Of a stretch of 38,199 nucleotides of DNA, positions 1 to 8,266 are shown piece by piece; the first letter of the stretch is position 1, and each line of letters opens with the position of its first letter. A program made the translations under genes and the position numbers. Origin of the DNA: Gimesia sp. (GTDB lineage Bacteria; Planctomycetota; Planctomycetia; Planctomycetales; Planctomycetaceae). The DNA lies in assembly GCA_002706765.1 (NCBI GenBank), contig PAJV01000008.1:106242-144440 (forward strand). Direction: 5' to 3'. Below the pieces are notes generated by a model that ran no database searches, was not told the DNA's origin, and saw nothing but the letters and a program-made list of their open reading frames with translations.

Positions 1-2
1 CC

Positions 3-383
3 AGTCACCAACTGACCGGATCTGCCCGGCAGGGACGCACGCAGGCTGAGATCATCGGCGCGGTCATCAGAGAACTGGCTCAGGTCTGGCCCGAAGCAAG
101 CACCGCAGAGCTGCTGCACAGTCGCATGGTCACCGAGCACCAGGCCGTCTTTTCCGTTCAGCCTGGTGTCGAACAACTTCGCCCCTCCCAGCGGACCGAA
201 GTCGCAGGGCTCTATCTGGCGGGAGACTGGACTTCCACCGGTTGGCCTGCCACGATGGAAGGCGCCGTTCGCAGCGGTATCCAGGCAGCAGAGTTTCTTC
301 TCGCCGATCTGGGCCGACCCGAAACCATATTATTACCTCCGGCTCAAACGAGTTTTCTATCTAAATTACTTTTCAGACTGTAA
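3..383 (+). CDS. hpnE: Hydroxysqualene dehydroxylase HpnE, C-terminal part (5' end outside window)
   Basis: This is the last 126 codons of an FAD-dependent amine-oxidase/phytoene-desaturase type protein, open from the left edge to TAA at 381-383. The segment GLYLAGDWTSTGWPATMEG followed by AVRSG is the C-terminal FAD-binding signature of the squalene-associated desaturase HpnE. The family uses FAD to reduce hydroxysqualene to squalene, the last of the HpnC-HpnD-HpnE steps leading to hopanoids and other triterpenes. The Gly-Asp pair in LAGDW is expected to contact the flavin. After the conserved block there is a short non-conserved tail rich in Leu and Pro. The next gene begins 10 nt after the stop, so the two may be co-transcribed. 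The N-terminal Rossmann motif lies outside the window, so identification rests on the C-terminal signature only; another carotenoid-desaturase relative is possible. Confidence 0.8.
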   Translation, partial: SHQLTGSARQGRTQAEIIGAVIRELAQVWPEASTAELLHSRMVTEHQAVFSVQPGVEQLRPSQRTEVAGLYLAGDWTSTGWPATMEGAVRSGIQAAEFLLADLGRPETILLPPAQTSFLSKLLFRL

Positions 384-393
384 ACTCTCACGC

Positions 394-1452
394 ATGGTTT
401 TTCATTTCATCGTACCTCCGAATCAGACGAAACAGCAGAAGCAGTCCGTTGCGCAGTTTATTCGTATCGTCTTGCTGCTGGTGGGCTTTACCATTTTCGG
501 GACGGTGGGAATTCGCTGGATTGAAGACGCCACCTGGCTCAACAGCCTGTACATGATTGTCATCACCGCCACCACCGTCGGGTATGAAGATCCGGTAACA
601 CTGTCAGACAATGGCAAGCTGTTTATCATTTTCTACCTCATGTTCGGTCTGGGAATTTTTACCTATTCAGTCTCACAGCTTGGTCAGTGGATCGTCCGTC
701 AGCAGATGAGTTCTATCCTGGAGAAACGTCGCATGCAGAAAGCAATCTCAAACCTCGAAAGCCATTACATCGTGTGTGGCATCGGTCGTATGGGGGCCTC
801 CATTTGTGAATACCTCCACGAACGCGAAAAACCGTTTGTCGTCATCGATAAAGACGACGAACGTCTGCAGCTGACCTGCGAAGAAAAAGGCTGGCTCTAT
901 ATTCACGGCGACGCCACCGATGACTTCATCCTGCAAAGTGCAGGTATCGAAAATGCCAAGTCCCTTGCAGCCGCTCTGCCCGGCGATGCCGACAATGTGT
1001 ACGTTGTGCTCACCGCCCGCATGCTTAATCCCCAGTTCCAGATCATCGCCCGCGCCAGTGATGACAAAGCCGGTGATAAAATCCGACACGCGGGCGCCAA
1101 TCGCGTGGTCAGTCCGTTCCGCAGTGGCGCCGTGAAAATTGCCCGTTTCATGATTCATCCTGCCGTCGAAGATTTTGTCGAAGTTGCCAGTAAACACGTA
1201 GGCGGTTTTGAAGTCGCCGATTTGCAGATCACAGAAGCCAATCCGTACTGCAGCAAAAAATTACACGAGACCGACTTCAGCACCAAAGGCATCATGATTG
1301 TCGGCATCTGTCGACCCGGCCAGCAGCCTCAAATGCCACCGCCGAGCACATCCATCCTCAACGCCGGCGACAGCATCTTTGCCCTCGGATCATCCGACGC
1401 CATCAATTCGCTGATGGAAGAATTCAACGAGTTCGAAGAAACACCTGCGTAA
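394..1452 (+). CDS. Two-helix potassium channel with cytoplasmic RCK (TrkA-N/TrkA-C) domain
   Basis: The 352-residue protein is predicted to sit in the inner membrane as a K+ channel subunit. Residues about 22-42 and 75-100 are hydrophobic helices flanking a pore loop whose filter reads TVGYED at 61-66. Residues from about 123 form an RCK nucleotide-binding domain with GIGRMG at 129-134 and an acidic VVIDKDD strand end near 149-155, which suggests NAD(H)-type binding. The last 90 residues look like a TrkA-C ligand domain. This order (TM-pore-TM-RCK) is that of MthK-like channels. I place the start at ATG 394, just after hpnE, because a longer frame back to 166 would run antiparallel in phase to the hpnE coding region and adds sequence with no channel similarity. 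The ribosome site is weak. The fifth filter residue is Glu where K+ channels normally have Gly, so ion selectivity is uncertain. Confidence 0.85.
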   Translation: MVFHFIVPPNQTKQQKQSVAQFIRIVLLLVGFTIFGTVGIRWIEDATWLNSLYMIVITATTVGYEDPVTLSDNGKLFIIFYLMFGLGIFTYSVSQLGQWIVRQQMSSILEKRRMQKAISNLESHYIVCGIGRMGASICEYLHEREKPFVVIDKDDERLQLTCEEKGWLYIHGDATDDFILQSAGIENAKSLAAALPGDADNVYVVLTARMLNPQFQIIARASDDKAGDKIRHAGANRVVSPFRSGAVKIARFMIHPAVEDFVEVASKHVGGFEVADLQITEANPYCSKKLHETDFSTKGIMIVGICRPGQQPQMPPPSTSILNAGDSIFALGSSDAINSLMEEFNEFEETPA

Positions 1453-1941
1453 ACCACACTGCTGACAATCGGATCACCTCGACTGCTCAAACTGTACTTG
1501 ACCCCGCCGCGCCGCTGGCGATAAGCGCCTAACTGAGTCGCGCGCGTGACCAGTTTACAGTGCATTGAAACACGGGCCACTTGTTCCAGGCCTTCACTAT
1601 AAATGAGCCTGTTTTTTCCCGATTTGCACTGCCTGAAACCACACCCGTTCGTGATGTGAGCCTGCGGGTCGCCGCACATCGCAAAGCTTCGTCCCGGCAC
1701 CGCCCCGACGTCGCAGCAGATCGGTCCCCTGTCAACCCGTATCGCCACATTGTATTGTTCATCCACCTTGACGCCCCCATGACTTTCCACAAAATAATCC
1801 ACCATGAATAACCCAACATGCAACGAAACCACTGACCACAGATCGAATACAAAATAAAAACCAGAATGAATCCAACAACAATAACAAAATATCAATGTCC
1901 TCTCCCCCGTCCGGGTGCCATTTGTCTGCCCGTCCGGGTGG

Positions 1942-1964
1942 CACAGTTGGCTTGTCCAACGGTG
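1942..1964. repeat. CTTG-loop palindrome, member 1
   Basis: The arms CACAGTTGG and CCAACGGTG flank a CTTGT loop; eight of nine positions pair. The arm sequence differs from member 3 at 2697-2719 but pairing is kept. It lies about 110 nt before repeat copy A. Confidence 0.6.
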
Positions 1965-2013
1965 CTCAGTGAACCAGTTCCCACCTGCAAGGCAGGATAT
2001 CACCGGGTGCCAT

Positions 2014-2032
2014 CTGTCGGCTTGCCAGACAG
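2014..2032. repeat. CTTG-loop palindrome, member 2
   Basis: CTGTCGG and CCAGACAG flank a CTTG loop, pairing with one bulged base. Together with the flanking GCCAT and TGTT it fits the same GTGCCA...GGCTTG...GTG pattern as members 1 and 3. Confidence 0.5.
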
Positions 2033-2073
2033 TGTTTTGAGCAACCAGCCCGCCGTCCCAAAAAACAGGGTAA

Positions 2074-2195
2074 GCCCGAATACAATTCGGGCCGAGCGGA
2101 GCGAGCAGGAGGTCGCAGCTGCCACGTACAGTCCGGAATCAAACTTTCCCTACCCATTCAACACGGCCAGACAAGCCGGCCATGGCACCCGGAAG
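2074..2195. repeat. Interspersed repeat, copy A
   Basis: The block begins with a perfect 8-bp hairpin (GCCCGAAT, loop ACA, ATTCGGGC at 2074-2092). It continues through a conserved GAGCRGAGCGARCAGGAGG segment and ends in a CGGCCAGACAAGCCGG element and CATGGCACCCGGAA. Copy B at 2525-2648 matches it along the whole length at roughly 80% by eye. No coding frame is shared. Confidence 0.75.
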
Positions 2196-2524
2196 CCTCT
2201 ATCTTATTTGCAATGTCTCCTGCAAATGTCCTATAAAATCAGACGGGCGTATGCCACTGATCAGCTTGCTCCACAGAGCTGGTGCTAACGTCCTCTTTCA
2301 CGTTTCACCAGACATTATAAAAAAAGTGCCCCACTCTCCGCACATGAAAATCCCGAACCACTGACAGATCAAAAGAAGGATCAAAAAGGTGTTAACGTTC
2401 TTCACCGTAAAACATTCCAGATGAGCCGCTGAACCATTATCCCCGGCTTTCATATCACGTTCGCAAAAACCGCGGCTAACGCCGTTCGGCTAATGGGAAA
2501 ATAATGTGAGAGAAGAAAGGGTGA

Positions 2525-2648
2525 CCCCGAATGCAATTCGGGGTGAGCGCAGCGAACAGGAGGTCGCAGCTCACACGTGCCATCCGGAAACAGGCATTTC
2601 TGTACCCATTCGGCACGGCCAGCCAAGCCGGTCCATGGCACACGGAAA
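2525..2648. repeat. Interspersed repeat, copy B
   Basis: It begins with the hairpin CCCCGAAT, loop GCA, ATTCGGGG at 2525-2543. Against copy A the outermost pair has changed from G-C to C-G on both arms at once, a compensatory change. The same order of sub-elements follows, including GGAGGTCGCAGCT and CGGCCAGCCAAGCCGG. Both copies are followed, after about 50-60 nt, by a CAGACGKGCGTRTGCCAC segment leading into a CTTG-loop element. Confidence 0.75.
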
Positions 2649-2696
2649 ACTCTTATGTCATTGGAATTTGCCCAACAGTATCAGACGTGCGTGTGC

Positions 2697-2719
2697 CACC
2701 GTCGGCTTGTCCGACGGTG
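2697..2719. repeat. CTTG-loop palindrome, member 3 (perfect)
   Basis: The arms CACCGTCGG and CCGACGGTG are perfect 9-bp complements around a CTTGT loop. The element ends 52 nt beyond the stop codon of the convergent activator gene, so it could also act as a transcription stop or mRNA 3' end, though no T-run follows. Confidence 0.7.
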
Positions 2720-2771
2720 CTGGTACAACCCCAGAGACAACCTTCCAAAGCGGGCTGCAAAACGGCCCCCC

Positions 2772-4775
2772 TCAATCCTCGTCGTCGGCACCTTCGTTGG
2801 CTTCGTGCATGTCCAGCTGGCTCATTTTGCGGTACAGGTTCGAACGGTGCAGGCCCAGGCATTTTGCGGTTTCGCTCATGTTGCCCCCCACCCGTTTGAT
2901 GGTGCGGCGAATGTATTCCTGCTGGAAACGACGTGAGGCTTCTTTCAGGCTCAGGTCGGCGGACATGTCGACGACCGAATCACGGGACGGGCTCAAAATG
3001 AATGCCAGGTCTTCCACTTCCGCCCGATCGCCGGCACACAGAAAGGCCACCCGTTCCATCAGGTTTCGCAGCTCGCGCACATTGCCGGGCCAGATATGAG
3101 CCTGCAACCGTTTTTTCGCTTCCGCGGAAATTTTCAAGACACGCCGATTCGCCTGGGAACAGAACTGCGCCAGGAAAAATTCAGCCAGCAGAATCACATC
3201 TTCCGGTCGCTCGCGCAGCGGAGGCAGATCCAGGGTGACCACGCTCAACCGGTAATACAGGTCTTCACGAAACTTCTTATCGCGGACGGCATCCGCCAGC
3301 TTGGCATTCGTTGCAGCAACCACGCGCACATTGATGGGAATCGATTCTGAACCGCCGACGCGAGTGACGACCTTCTGCTCCAGCACACGCAACAACTTGG
3401 CCTGGCCTCCCGGGCTCATGTCGCCGATTTCATCCAGAAAGAGCGTCCCCCCTTCGGCCAGTTCAAACTTGCCGGCCCGGGTTTCGTGGGCATCGGTGAA
3501 AGCCCCTTTCTCATGACCGAACAGTTCGCTTTCCAGCAGTGTTTCGGTCAGCGCGGCGCAGTTGACGGCAATGAATGGTGTATTGGCCCGCGGCCCCTGG
3601 TAATGCAGCGACTGGCTGACCACTTCTTTCCCGGTTCCGCTTTCTCCCAGAATCAACACGGGCAGATCCGTACTCGCCAGGCGTTCGATGGTGGAGCGCA
3701 GGGCCGAGATGGCAGAGCTCTTGCCGATGATCCGTACTTTCTGTTTGGCCTGTTCTGTCAGTTGATCACGACTGCGTGACAGCTGTTCGATCTCGCGGGT
3801 ATTTTCCAGCGCGGTGGCTGCCTGCACGCCGAGTTCTTCCAGGCTCTGGGCATCGGCGTCATCGTAGTCCGCTTTGCCTTTCTCCTTGTTCATGACCTCA
3901 AACGCACCAATCAGTTCGCCCGCGTTATTTCGCAAGGGAACGCACAACAGGTTATGGGTGCGAAAGCCGCTCGACTTGTCCACACTGGGATCAAACCGCT
4001 CATCGTTGTAGGCTTCATCCACGCGAATCGTCTTACCACTGTGAATCACATCCCCGACAATCCCCACATCATCGGGCAGCCGCAATGTATTGCCTTCCAC
4101 ACCCAGCGCGGGACAGGCGACAACCTGCTTGTGTTCGCGATCCCAGATGAAAATACTGGAACGTTCGCTCTCCAGCAGACGTGTCGCTTCTTTGGCGATC
4201 AGTTCCAGCAAAGGCTGGGTTTCCCGGGCCGACGAAAAACTGGACGCGATATGTAATGTGGTCTGCAGGCGTTTGATGCGGCGCAGATTCTTTTCCCGCT
4301 GCTCCACAACGGACAACGCATAACCCAGCGCGCGGGCTGCAATGATTGCTTCACTCAGAGAAGCTGCATTCAGGTCTCTGCCCCCTGCCAGCAGAATCGT
4401 ACTGGGCCGGACATCTCCCAGGGGCGCCGCCAGAAAGGACCAGTCGGCCCGGTTTTCGTCGACACACAGTCCCGCGGCGTCGCGGTCCAGCGCTTCATCA
4501 CACAGTGTCGAAGGAAAACCGCCGGCGGCATTGCGACCGAATTCGAACAGGGTTTCCCATTCAGGCGTACGCTCAATCAGGGTACACCACTGGCACGAAA
4601 GTTCCGTCGCCAGTTGAGGCAGAAACTGACGAACATAATTATCGCCTGATGCCTGACGGGTCGCTTCTTCCAGCAACCGGTCACACATCTGTACCAGGGA
4701 CGCTTCCGCATCATATCTGGAAAATAAAGGCAGTCGCTTCCAGTCCAACCACTCCACTGTCCCGATCTTACTCAC
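2772..4775 (-). CDS. Sigma-54-type transcriptional activator with GAF sensor domain
   Basis: The protein has the layout of an enhancer-binding activator. Counting from a TTG 15 nt further upstream, an N-terminal region (about 40-165) resembles a diverged GAF domain, a clear GAF domain spans about 175-335, the AAA+ domain spans 350-590, and a Fis-type helix-turn-helix ends the protein (about 620-660). Within the AAA+ domain I see Walker A GESGTGKE (382-389), the sigma-54 contact loop GAFTDA (429-434), Walker B TLFLDEIGD (449-457) and the R-finger region FREDLYYRL. I prefer GTG at 4773-4775 because GGGGGAG lies 6 nt before it; that gives 667 residues. Such proteins hydrolyse ATP to open sigma-54 promoters in response to a ligand or partner. 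There is no receiver domain, so the GAF domain is the likely input. The target is unknown. The C-terminal tail is acidic. Confidence 0.85.
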   Translation of the reverse strand: MSKIGTVEWLDWKRLPLFSRYDAEASLVQMCDRLLEEATRQASGDNYVRQFLPQLATELSCQWCTLIERTPEWETLFEFGRNAAGGFPSTLCDEALDRDAAGLCVDENRADWSFLAAPLGDVRPSTILLAGGRDLNAASLSEAIIAARALGYALSVVEQREKNLRRIKRLQTTLHIASSFSSARETQPLLELIAKEATRLLESERSSIFIWDREHKQVVACPALGVEGNTLRLPDDVGIVGDVIHSGKTIRVDEAYNDERFDPSVDKSSGFRTHNLLCVPLRNNAGELIGAFEVMNKEKGKADYDDADAQSLEELGVQAATALENTREIEQLSRSRDQLTEQAKQKVRIIGKSSAISALRSTIERLASTDLPVLILGESGTGKEVVSQSLHYQGPRANTPFIAVNCAALTETLLESELFGHEKGAFTDAHETRAGKFELAEGGTLFLDEIGDMSPGGQAKLLRVLEQKVVTRVGGSESIPINVRVVAATNAKLADAVRDKKFREDLYYRLSVVTLDLPPLRERPEDVILLAEFFLAQFCSQANRRVLKISAEAKKRLQAHIWPGNVRELRNLMERVAFLCAGDRAEVEDLAFILSPSRDSVVDMSADLSLKEASRRFQQEYIRRTIKRVGGNMSETAKCLGLHRSNLYRKMSQLDMHEANEGADDED

Positions 4776-5228
4776 CTGGCACTCCCCCAACAGGAATCAA
4801 AAGAACCAACTATCAGATTCAAAGGGCAGAGTTCTGTCACCCATTCGCTTCTGCCTCTTGTCGGAATGATAACAGACAACAGGCAACCCGTCATCCAAGT
4901 GTGGACTCGATTTGCACTTTTTTCGGCCCCTTTTGACAAAGGTCCCCTGTAGACTACGAGACCCGCAGCCTCAACGCAGACCGTAATTCCCACAATCAGT
5001 TCGCATAACTCGCAGTTTCACCAAGGCTGAGTATCATTTGAACAGATCCGGCATTACGGATTTTGTGCCTGCTGCCGGAGATTTGCCGTTCCCTGTGGTT
5101 TAAGAATCCTGCTTTACTGTCACTTCGGACTTCAGAGTGTTACTGTATTGAGATAAACGGAGCTCAAAATCCTGCTTCGCATTTTGCCTGATCACAACCC
5201 ACTCCTTCATGAATTCAAGAGAATCATC
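4776..5228. other. Divergent intergenic region
   Basis: About 450 nt separate the minus-strand activator from the plus-strand monooxygenase. A TTGACA hexamer at 4933-4938 could be a -35 box, but no good -10 follows at 17 nt. A 10-bp direct repeat (AATCCTGCTT) occurs near 5106 and 5168. I see no gene. Confidence 0.4.
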
Positions 5229-5519
5229 ATGTTTTGTCTCAATGTCATTCTGACGCTCAAAGATGCCACTGATGCACAGGAAATCCAGGGGCTGTTAACC
5301 GAGGCCTGTCGCCTGTCCCGTACCGAACCTGGCTGTCTGCGGTTTGACGTTTATCAGTCTGAAGGCGAACCTGCGACGTTTGTCCTTGTCGAACACTGGG
5401 AAAGTGAAGACGCCTGGAAGGCACACCGCGAAGCCGAAGCGTATACTCAGATTTATCAGCCCCAGATTCTGCCTCGTGTCGAACGAGTCCCTTATCGCAT
5501 GAAAATGCTGCTGGAATAA
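5229..5519 (+). CDS. Small ABM-domain (antibiotic biosynthesis monooxygenase) protein
   Basis: The 96-residue product is a single ABM/dimeric alpha-beta barrel domain. It begins with the beta strand MFCLNVILTLKD, has TEPGCLRFDVYQS in the middle and FVLVEHWESEDAWKAHRE, which are the usual landmarks of this family (YgiN and quinol monooxygenase relatives). Members oxidise quinols or similar aromatics without cofactor, or simply bind small ligands; the substrate here cannot be read from sequence. I chose ATG 5229, preceded by AAGAGAATC, over an in-frame TTG at 5184 because the domain begins at the ATG. It sits about 120 nt upstream of ilvD on the same strand, with its own likely promoter region between them. 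Confidence 0.8.
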   Translation: MFCLNVILTLKDATDAQEIQGLLTEACRLSRTEPGCLRFDVYQSEGEPATFVLVEHWESEDAWKAHREAEAYTQIYQPQILPRVERVPYRMKMLLE

Positions 5520-5640
5520 AGACCCGGCTCTCACTGCCCGGCTCTCAATTGTGATCATGCCTGAAACAGCTTCAGCACCGTGATCCAGATTCTTACTCAA
5601 ACTATATAGATAGTGAAATTACTTTAGAGGAACCACGTCG

Positions 5641-7332
5641 ATGTCAGCCGATTCGCAACCCGTTTTGAACAAATTCAGTTCCCGTATCACACAGCCCCGC
5701 TCGCAGGGCGCCTCGCAAGCCATGCTATATGCCACCGGCATGACCGAAGAGGATATGAACAAGGCCCAGGTCGGTATTTCCAGCGTCTGGTACGAAGGCA
5801 ACTCCTGCAATATGCACCTCAATAAACTGGCCGCGAAGGTCAAAGAGGGTGTCGAAGCCGCCGGCCTGGTTGGCATGCGGTTCAATACGATCGGTGTGAG
5901 CGACGGAATCTCCATGGGCACCGATGGCATGTCCTACTCACTGCAGTCCCGCGACCTGATCGCCGACAGCATCGAAACCGTCACCTGTGCCCAGTGGTAC
6001 GATGCCAATATTTCGCTGCCTGGTTGTGACAAAAACATGCCCGGCTGCCTGATTGCCATGGGACGCTTCAACCGTCCCTCGATCATGGTTTACGGGGGAA
6101 CGATTGCTCCCGGCTGTCTGAATAACCAGAAGCTGGATATCGTCTCCGCCTTTCAGTCTTACGGCGAATACCTGGCCGGTACCATTACCGACGAAACCCG
6201 GAAAGAAATCGTACAGAAAAGCTGTCCCGGAGCTGGTGCCTGCGGCGGCATGTATACCGCCAACACCATGTCCTCCGCCATCGAAGCATTGGGGATGTCG
6301 CTTCCTTACAGTTCTTCCATTCCTGCAGAACACCCGGATAAACTCGATGAATGTATCCGCGCCGGTGCCGCCATTAAGAAGCTGCTGGAACTGGATCTGA
6401 AACCCCGCGATATCATGACCCGCGAAGCCTTCGAAAACGCGATGGTCCTGATTGTCGCACTGGGCGGTTCCACCAACGCCGTGCTGCATATGCTGGCCAT
6501 CGCCCGTTCCGTTGGCCTGGAACTCAGCATTGATGACTTCCAGTCCGTCAGCGACCGCATCCCACTGCTGGCCGATTTCAAACCCAGTGGTAAATACGTG
6601 ATGGCCGACCTGCAGGAAATTGGCGGCACCCCCGCTGTCATGAAATACCTGCTCGAAAAAGGCTTGATCAATGGCGACTGTATGACCGTCACCGGAAAAA
6701 CCCTGGCCGAAAACCTGGCGGAACTGCCGGGCCTCAAAGAGGGTCAGGACATCATTCACGCTGTGGAAGACCCGATCAAGCCGACCGGCCATCTGCAGAT
6801 CCTCAAAGGAAACCTGGCTCCCACCGGCGCCGTCGCCAAGATCACCGGTAAGGAAGGCCTCGTCTTCGAAGGCACCGCCAACGTGTTCGATTCGGAAGAG
6901 GACATGCTCAAAGCCCTGGAAGACAAAAAGATTCAGAAAGGTGACGTCATCATCATCCGCTACGAAGGTCCCAAGGGGGGACCGGGGATGCCCGAGATGC
7001 TGACGCCGACTTCCGCCATCATGGGTGCCGGACTTGGAAAAGATGTCGCCCTGCTGACTGACGGCCGTTTCTCCGGCGGATCACACGGCTTCATCGTGGG
7101 ACACATCACTCCGGAAGCACAGGAAGGGGGACCGATCGCCCTGGTCAAATCTGGCGACAAGGTGATCATCGACGCCGACAAAAACCGCCTGGATATGGAA
7201 GTCAGCGATGAGGAACTGGAAGAACGACGCAAAGCCTGGACCGCACCGCCGTTCAAATACACACGGGGCACACTTTATAAATACATCAAGAGTGTCAAAT
7301 CCGCGTCCGAAGGCTGCGTGACCGACGAGTAA
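5641..7332 (+). CDS. ilvD: Dihydroxy-acid dehydratase
   Basis: This 563-residue enzyme dehydrates 2,3-dihydroxy-isovalerate and 2,3-dihydroxy-3-methylvalerate to the 2-keto acids that precede valine and isoleucine. The three cysteines expected for cluster binding are present: NSCNMHL (Cys56), GCDKNMPG (Cys129) and [14 protein letters not shown] (Cys201). This three-Cys pattern is that of the [2Fe-2S] type. GGSTNAVLH and [11 protein letters not shown], both family signatures, follow. Length is normal. The start is ATG 5641 with GAGGAA 10 nt upstream. An AT-rich TATATAG stretch lies just upstream and may be part of the promoter. No other branched-chain gene is adjacent. A strong terminator follows at 7441-7481. 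Confidence 0.97.
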   Translation: MSADSQPVLNKFSSRITQPRSQGASQAMLYATGMTEEDMNKAQVGISSVWYEGNSCNMHLNKLAAKVKEGVEAAGLVGMRFNTIGVSDGISMGTDGMSYSLQSRDLIADSIETVTCAQWYDANISLPGCDKNMPGCLIAMGRFNRPSIMVYGGTIAPGCLNNQKLDIVSAFQSYGEYLAGTITDETRKEIVQKSCPGAGACGGMYTANTMSSAIEALGMSLPYSSSIPAEHPDKLDECIRAGAAIKKLLELDLKPRDIMTREAFENAMVLIVALGGSTNAVLHMLAIARSVGLELSIDDFQSVSDRIPLLADFKPSGKYVMADLQEIGGTPAVMKYLLEKGLINGDCMTVTGKTLAENLAELPGLKEGQDIIHAVEDPIKPTGHLQILKGNLAPTGAVAKITGKEGLVFEGTANVFDSEEDMLKALEDKKIQKGDVIIIRYEGPKGGPGMPEMLTPTSAIMGAGLGKDVALLTDGRFSGGSHGFIVGHITPEAQEGGPIALVKSGDKVIIDADKNRLDMEVSDEELEERRKAWTAPPFKYTRGTLYKYIKSVKSASEGCVTDE

Positions 7333-7440
7333 TCAACAAAGCAGACTGTATCCAGTTTTACTGTAGCGTCTCCGGGACCATTTGGACCGAGTAGAATCGA
7401 TTGAGAGACGCTCTGGTTCAACGTGACGCGTTTTAAAAAC

Positions 7441-7481
7441 AAAAACAGCCCGGAATCCCACAGGAGTCCGGGCTGTTTTTT
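7441..7481. terminator. Bidirectional rho-independent terminator
   Basis: AAAAACAGCCCGGA at 7441-7454 and TCCGGGCTGTTTTT at 7467-7480 are perfect complements. The A-run before and T-run after the stem serve both strands. It lies between convergent ilvD and the minus-strand gene at 7497. Confidence 0.95.
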
Positions 7482-7496
7482 ATGGAATCGAATCGG

Positions 7497-8063
7497 TCAC
7501 TCGTCTTTGGGAGCCGCTGATTCTTTTTCAGGCGTCTCTGTTTTTGCAGGCTCCCCGGCGGCGGGCGTCTCGGCTGCCGGCTTCTGATCTGCATTCTGGT
7601 CGGCGAGTTCCTGTTTATTTTTCTCTACCAGATCCTGCATGCTCTTTTTCGAAATCCGACGCATGCCATTCACAGTGTCTCCTTCAGGCAACGCGTCATA
7701 CGTTACCACCAGGTTCTCATCATTCACCAGTAATCGCATATGATACGTTTTGAATATCCCGTTCCACTTGTAATGATAGAGCCGCATGATGAGTCCGGTT
7801 TCATCAATCTCGACTGACGGACTTCCCTGAATGGTCTCTTCAAACTGGGCAAAAGGAATTTCCCCGCCAGACTCTGCTTCCATGGCAGTCCCCAGGCTCT
7901 CAAAGGTTTTTGCCTGAGACGATTTCGCACGCCATTCCAGCAGAACAACTCCCAGCAGGATCACGATAAAGACCCAGGAAATGACGCGCCGTTGTGTCGA
8001 AACCTGTTTTTTGGGTTTTGCAGCGGGTTTAGCAGATTCTGCGGAATCAGGAGTCGAACTCAT
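7497..8063 (-). CDS. Membrane-anchored protein of unknown function
   Basis: The 188-residue protein is not one I recognise. Residues 1-26 are polar and Lys/Ala-rich, 27-46 form a single transmembrane helix (VISWVFIVILLGVVLLEW), and the rest lies on the far side of the membrane under a positive-inside reading. The central part (about 55-150) looks folded, with several beta-type segments (SVEIDETGLIMRLYHYK and LVVTYDALPEGD). The last 40 residues are low-complexity Ala/Glu/Pro/Lys. The ATG at 8061-8063 has AAGGAAG upstream. It is downstream of ispD on the same strand but 203 nt away, so co-transcription is possible though not certain. A terminator shared with ilvD follows. Confidence 0.7.
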   Translation of the reverse strand: MSSTPDSAESAKPAAKPKKQVSTQRRVISWVFIVILLGVVLLEWRAKSSQAKTFESLGTAMEAESGGEIPFAQFEETIQGSPSVEIDETGLIMRLYHYKWNGIFKTYHMRLLVNDENLVVTYDALPEGDTVNGMRRISKKSMQDLVEKNKQELADQNADQKPAAETPAAGEPAKTETPEKESAAPKDE

Positions 8064-8266
8064 GGTGGCTTCCTTCAGGAAAGTGATAGAGGATTAATCT
8101 GGCATCGACGCAACTCAGAACTGACTTCACTCAAGACTGTGTCCGGACCATTTCAGTTCTCCAGACACAGCCGCAAGCGCTGCACACCAGCGTAACCTCC
8201 CGGGGCCCGAAGCTCAAACTGGAGTTGGTAAATTCAGTCGAGATTCAGGGATTTCGATTCGGGCGT

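Larger units (their letters stand above)
1453..2771. other. 1.3-kb intergenic region without a credible gene
   Basis: The spacer separates the channel gene from the convergent sigma-54-type activator gene. Both strands have open stretches of 60-220 codons, but none has a recognisable domain, a good ribosome site, or borders that respect the neighbours. The longest (minus strand, 2003 to 1329) ends about 120 nt inside the channel gene. The right half holds two copies of a palindrome-rich repeat and several CTTG-loop hairpins, listed separately. The left half (about 1453-1900) shows nothing I can name. Confidence 0.6.

Noticed and set aside
166-393. N-terminal extension of the channel protein
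   Set aside because: It overlaps hpnE in another frame and encodes no channel-like sequence; ATG 394 just after the hpnE stop fits better.
1329-2003. Minus-strand frame of 224 codons in the 1.3-kb gap
   Set aside because: It ends inside the channel gene, has no recognisable domain or good start, and runs into repeat copy A's flank. A decayed gene cannot be excluded.
5938-6792. 284-codon minus-strand frame over ilvD
   Set aside because: It mirrors codon bias of ilvD, with Gly/His/Gln-rich composition and no domain.
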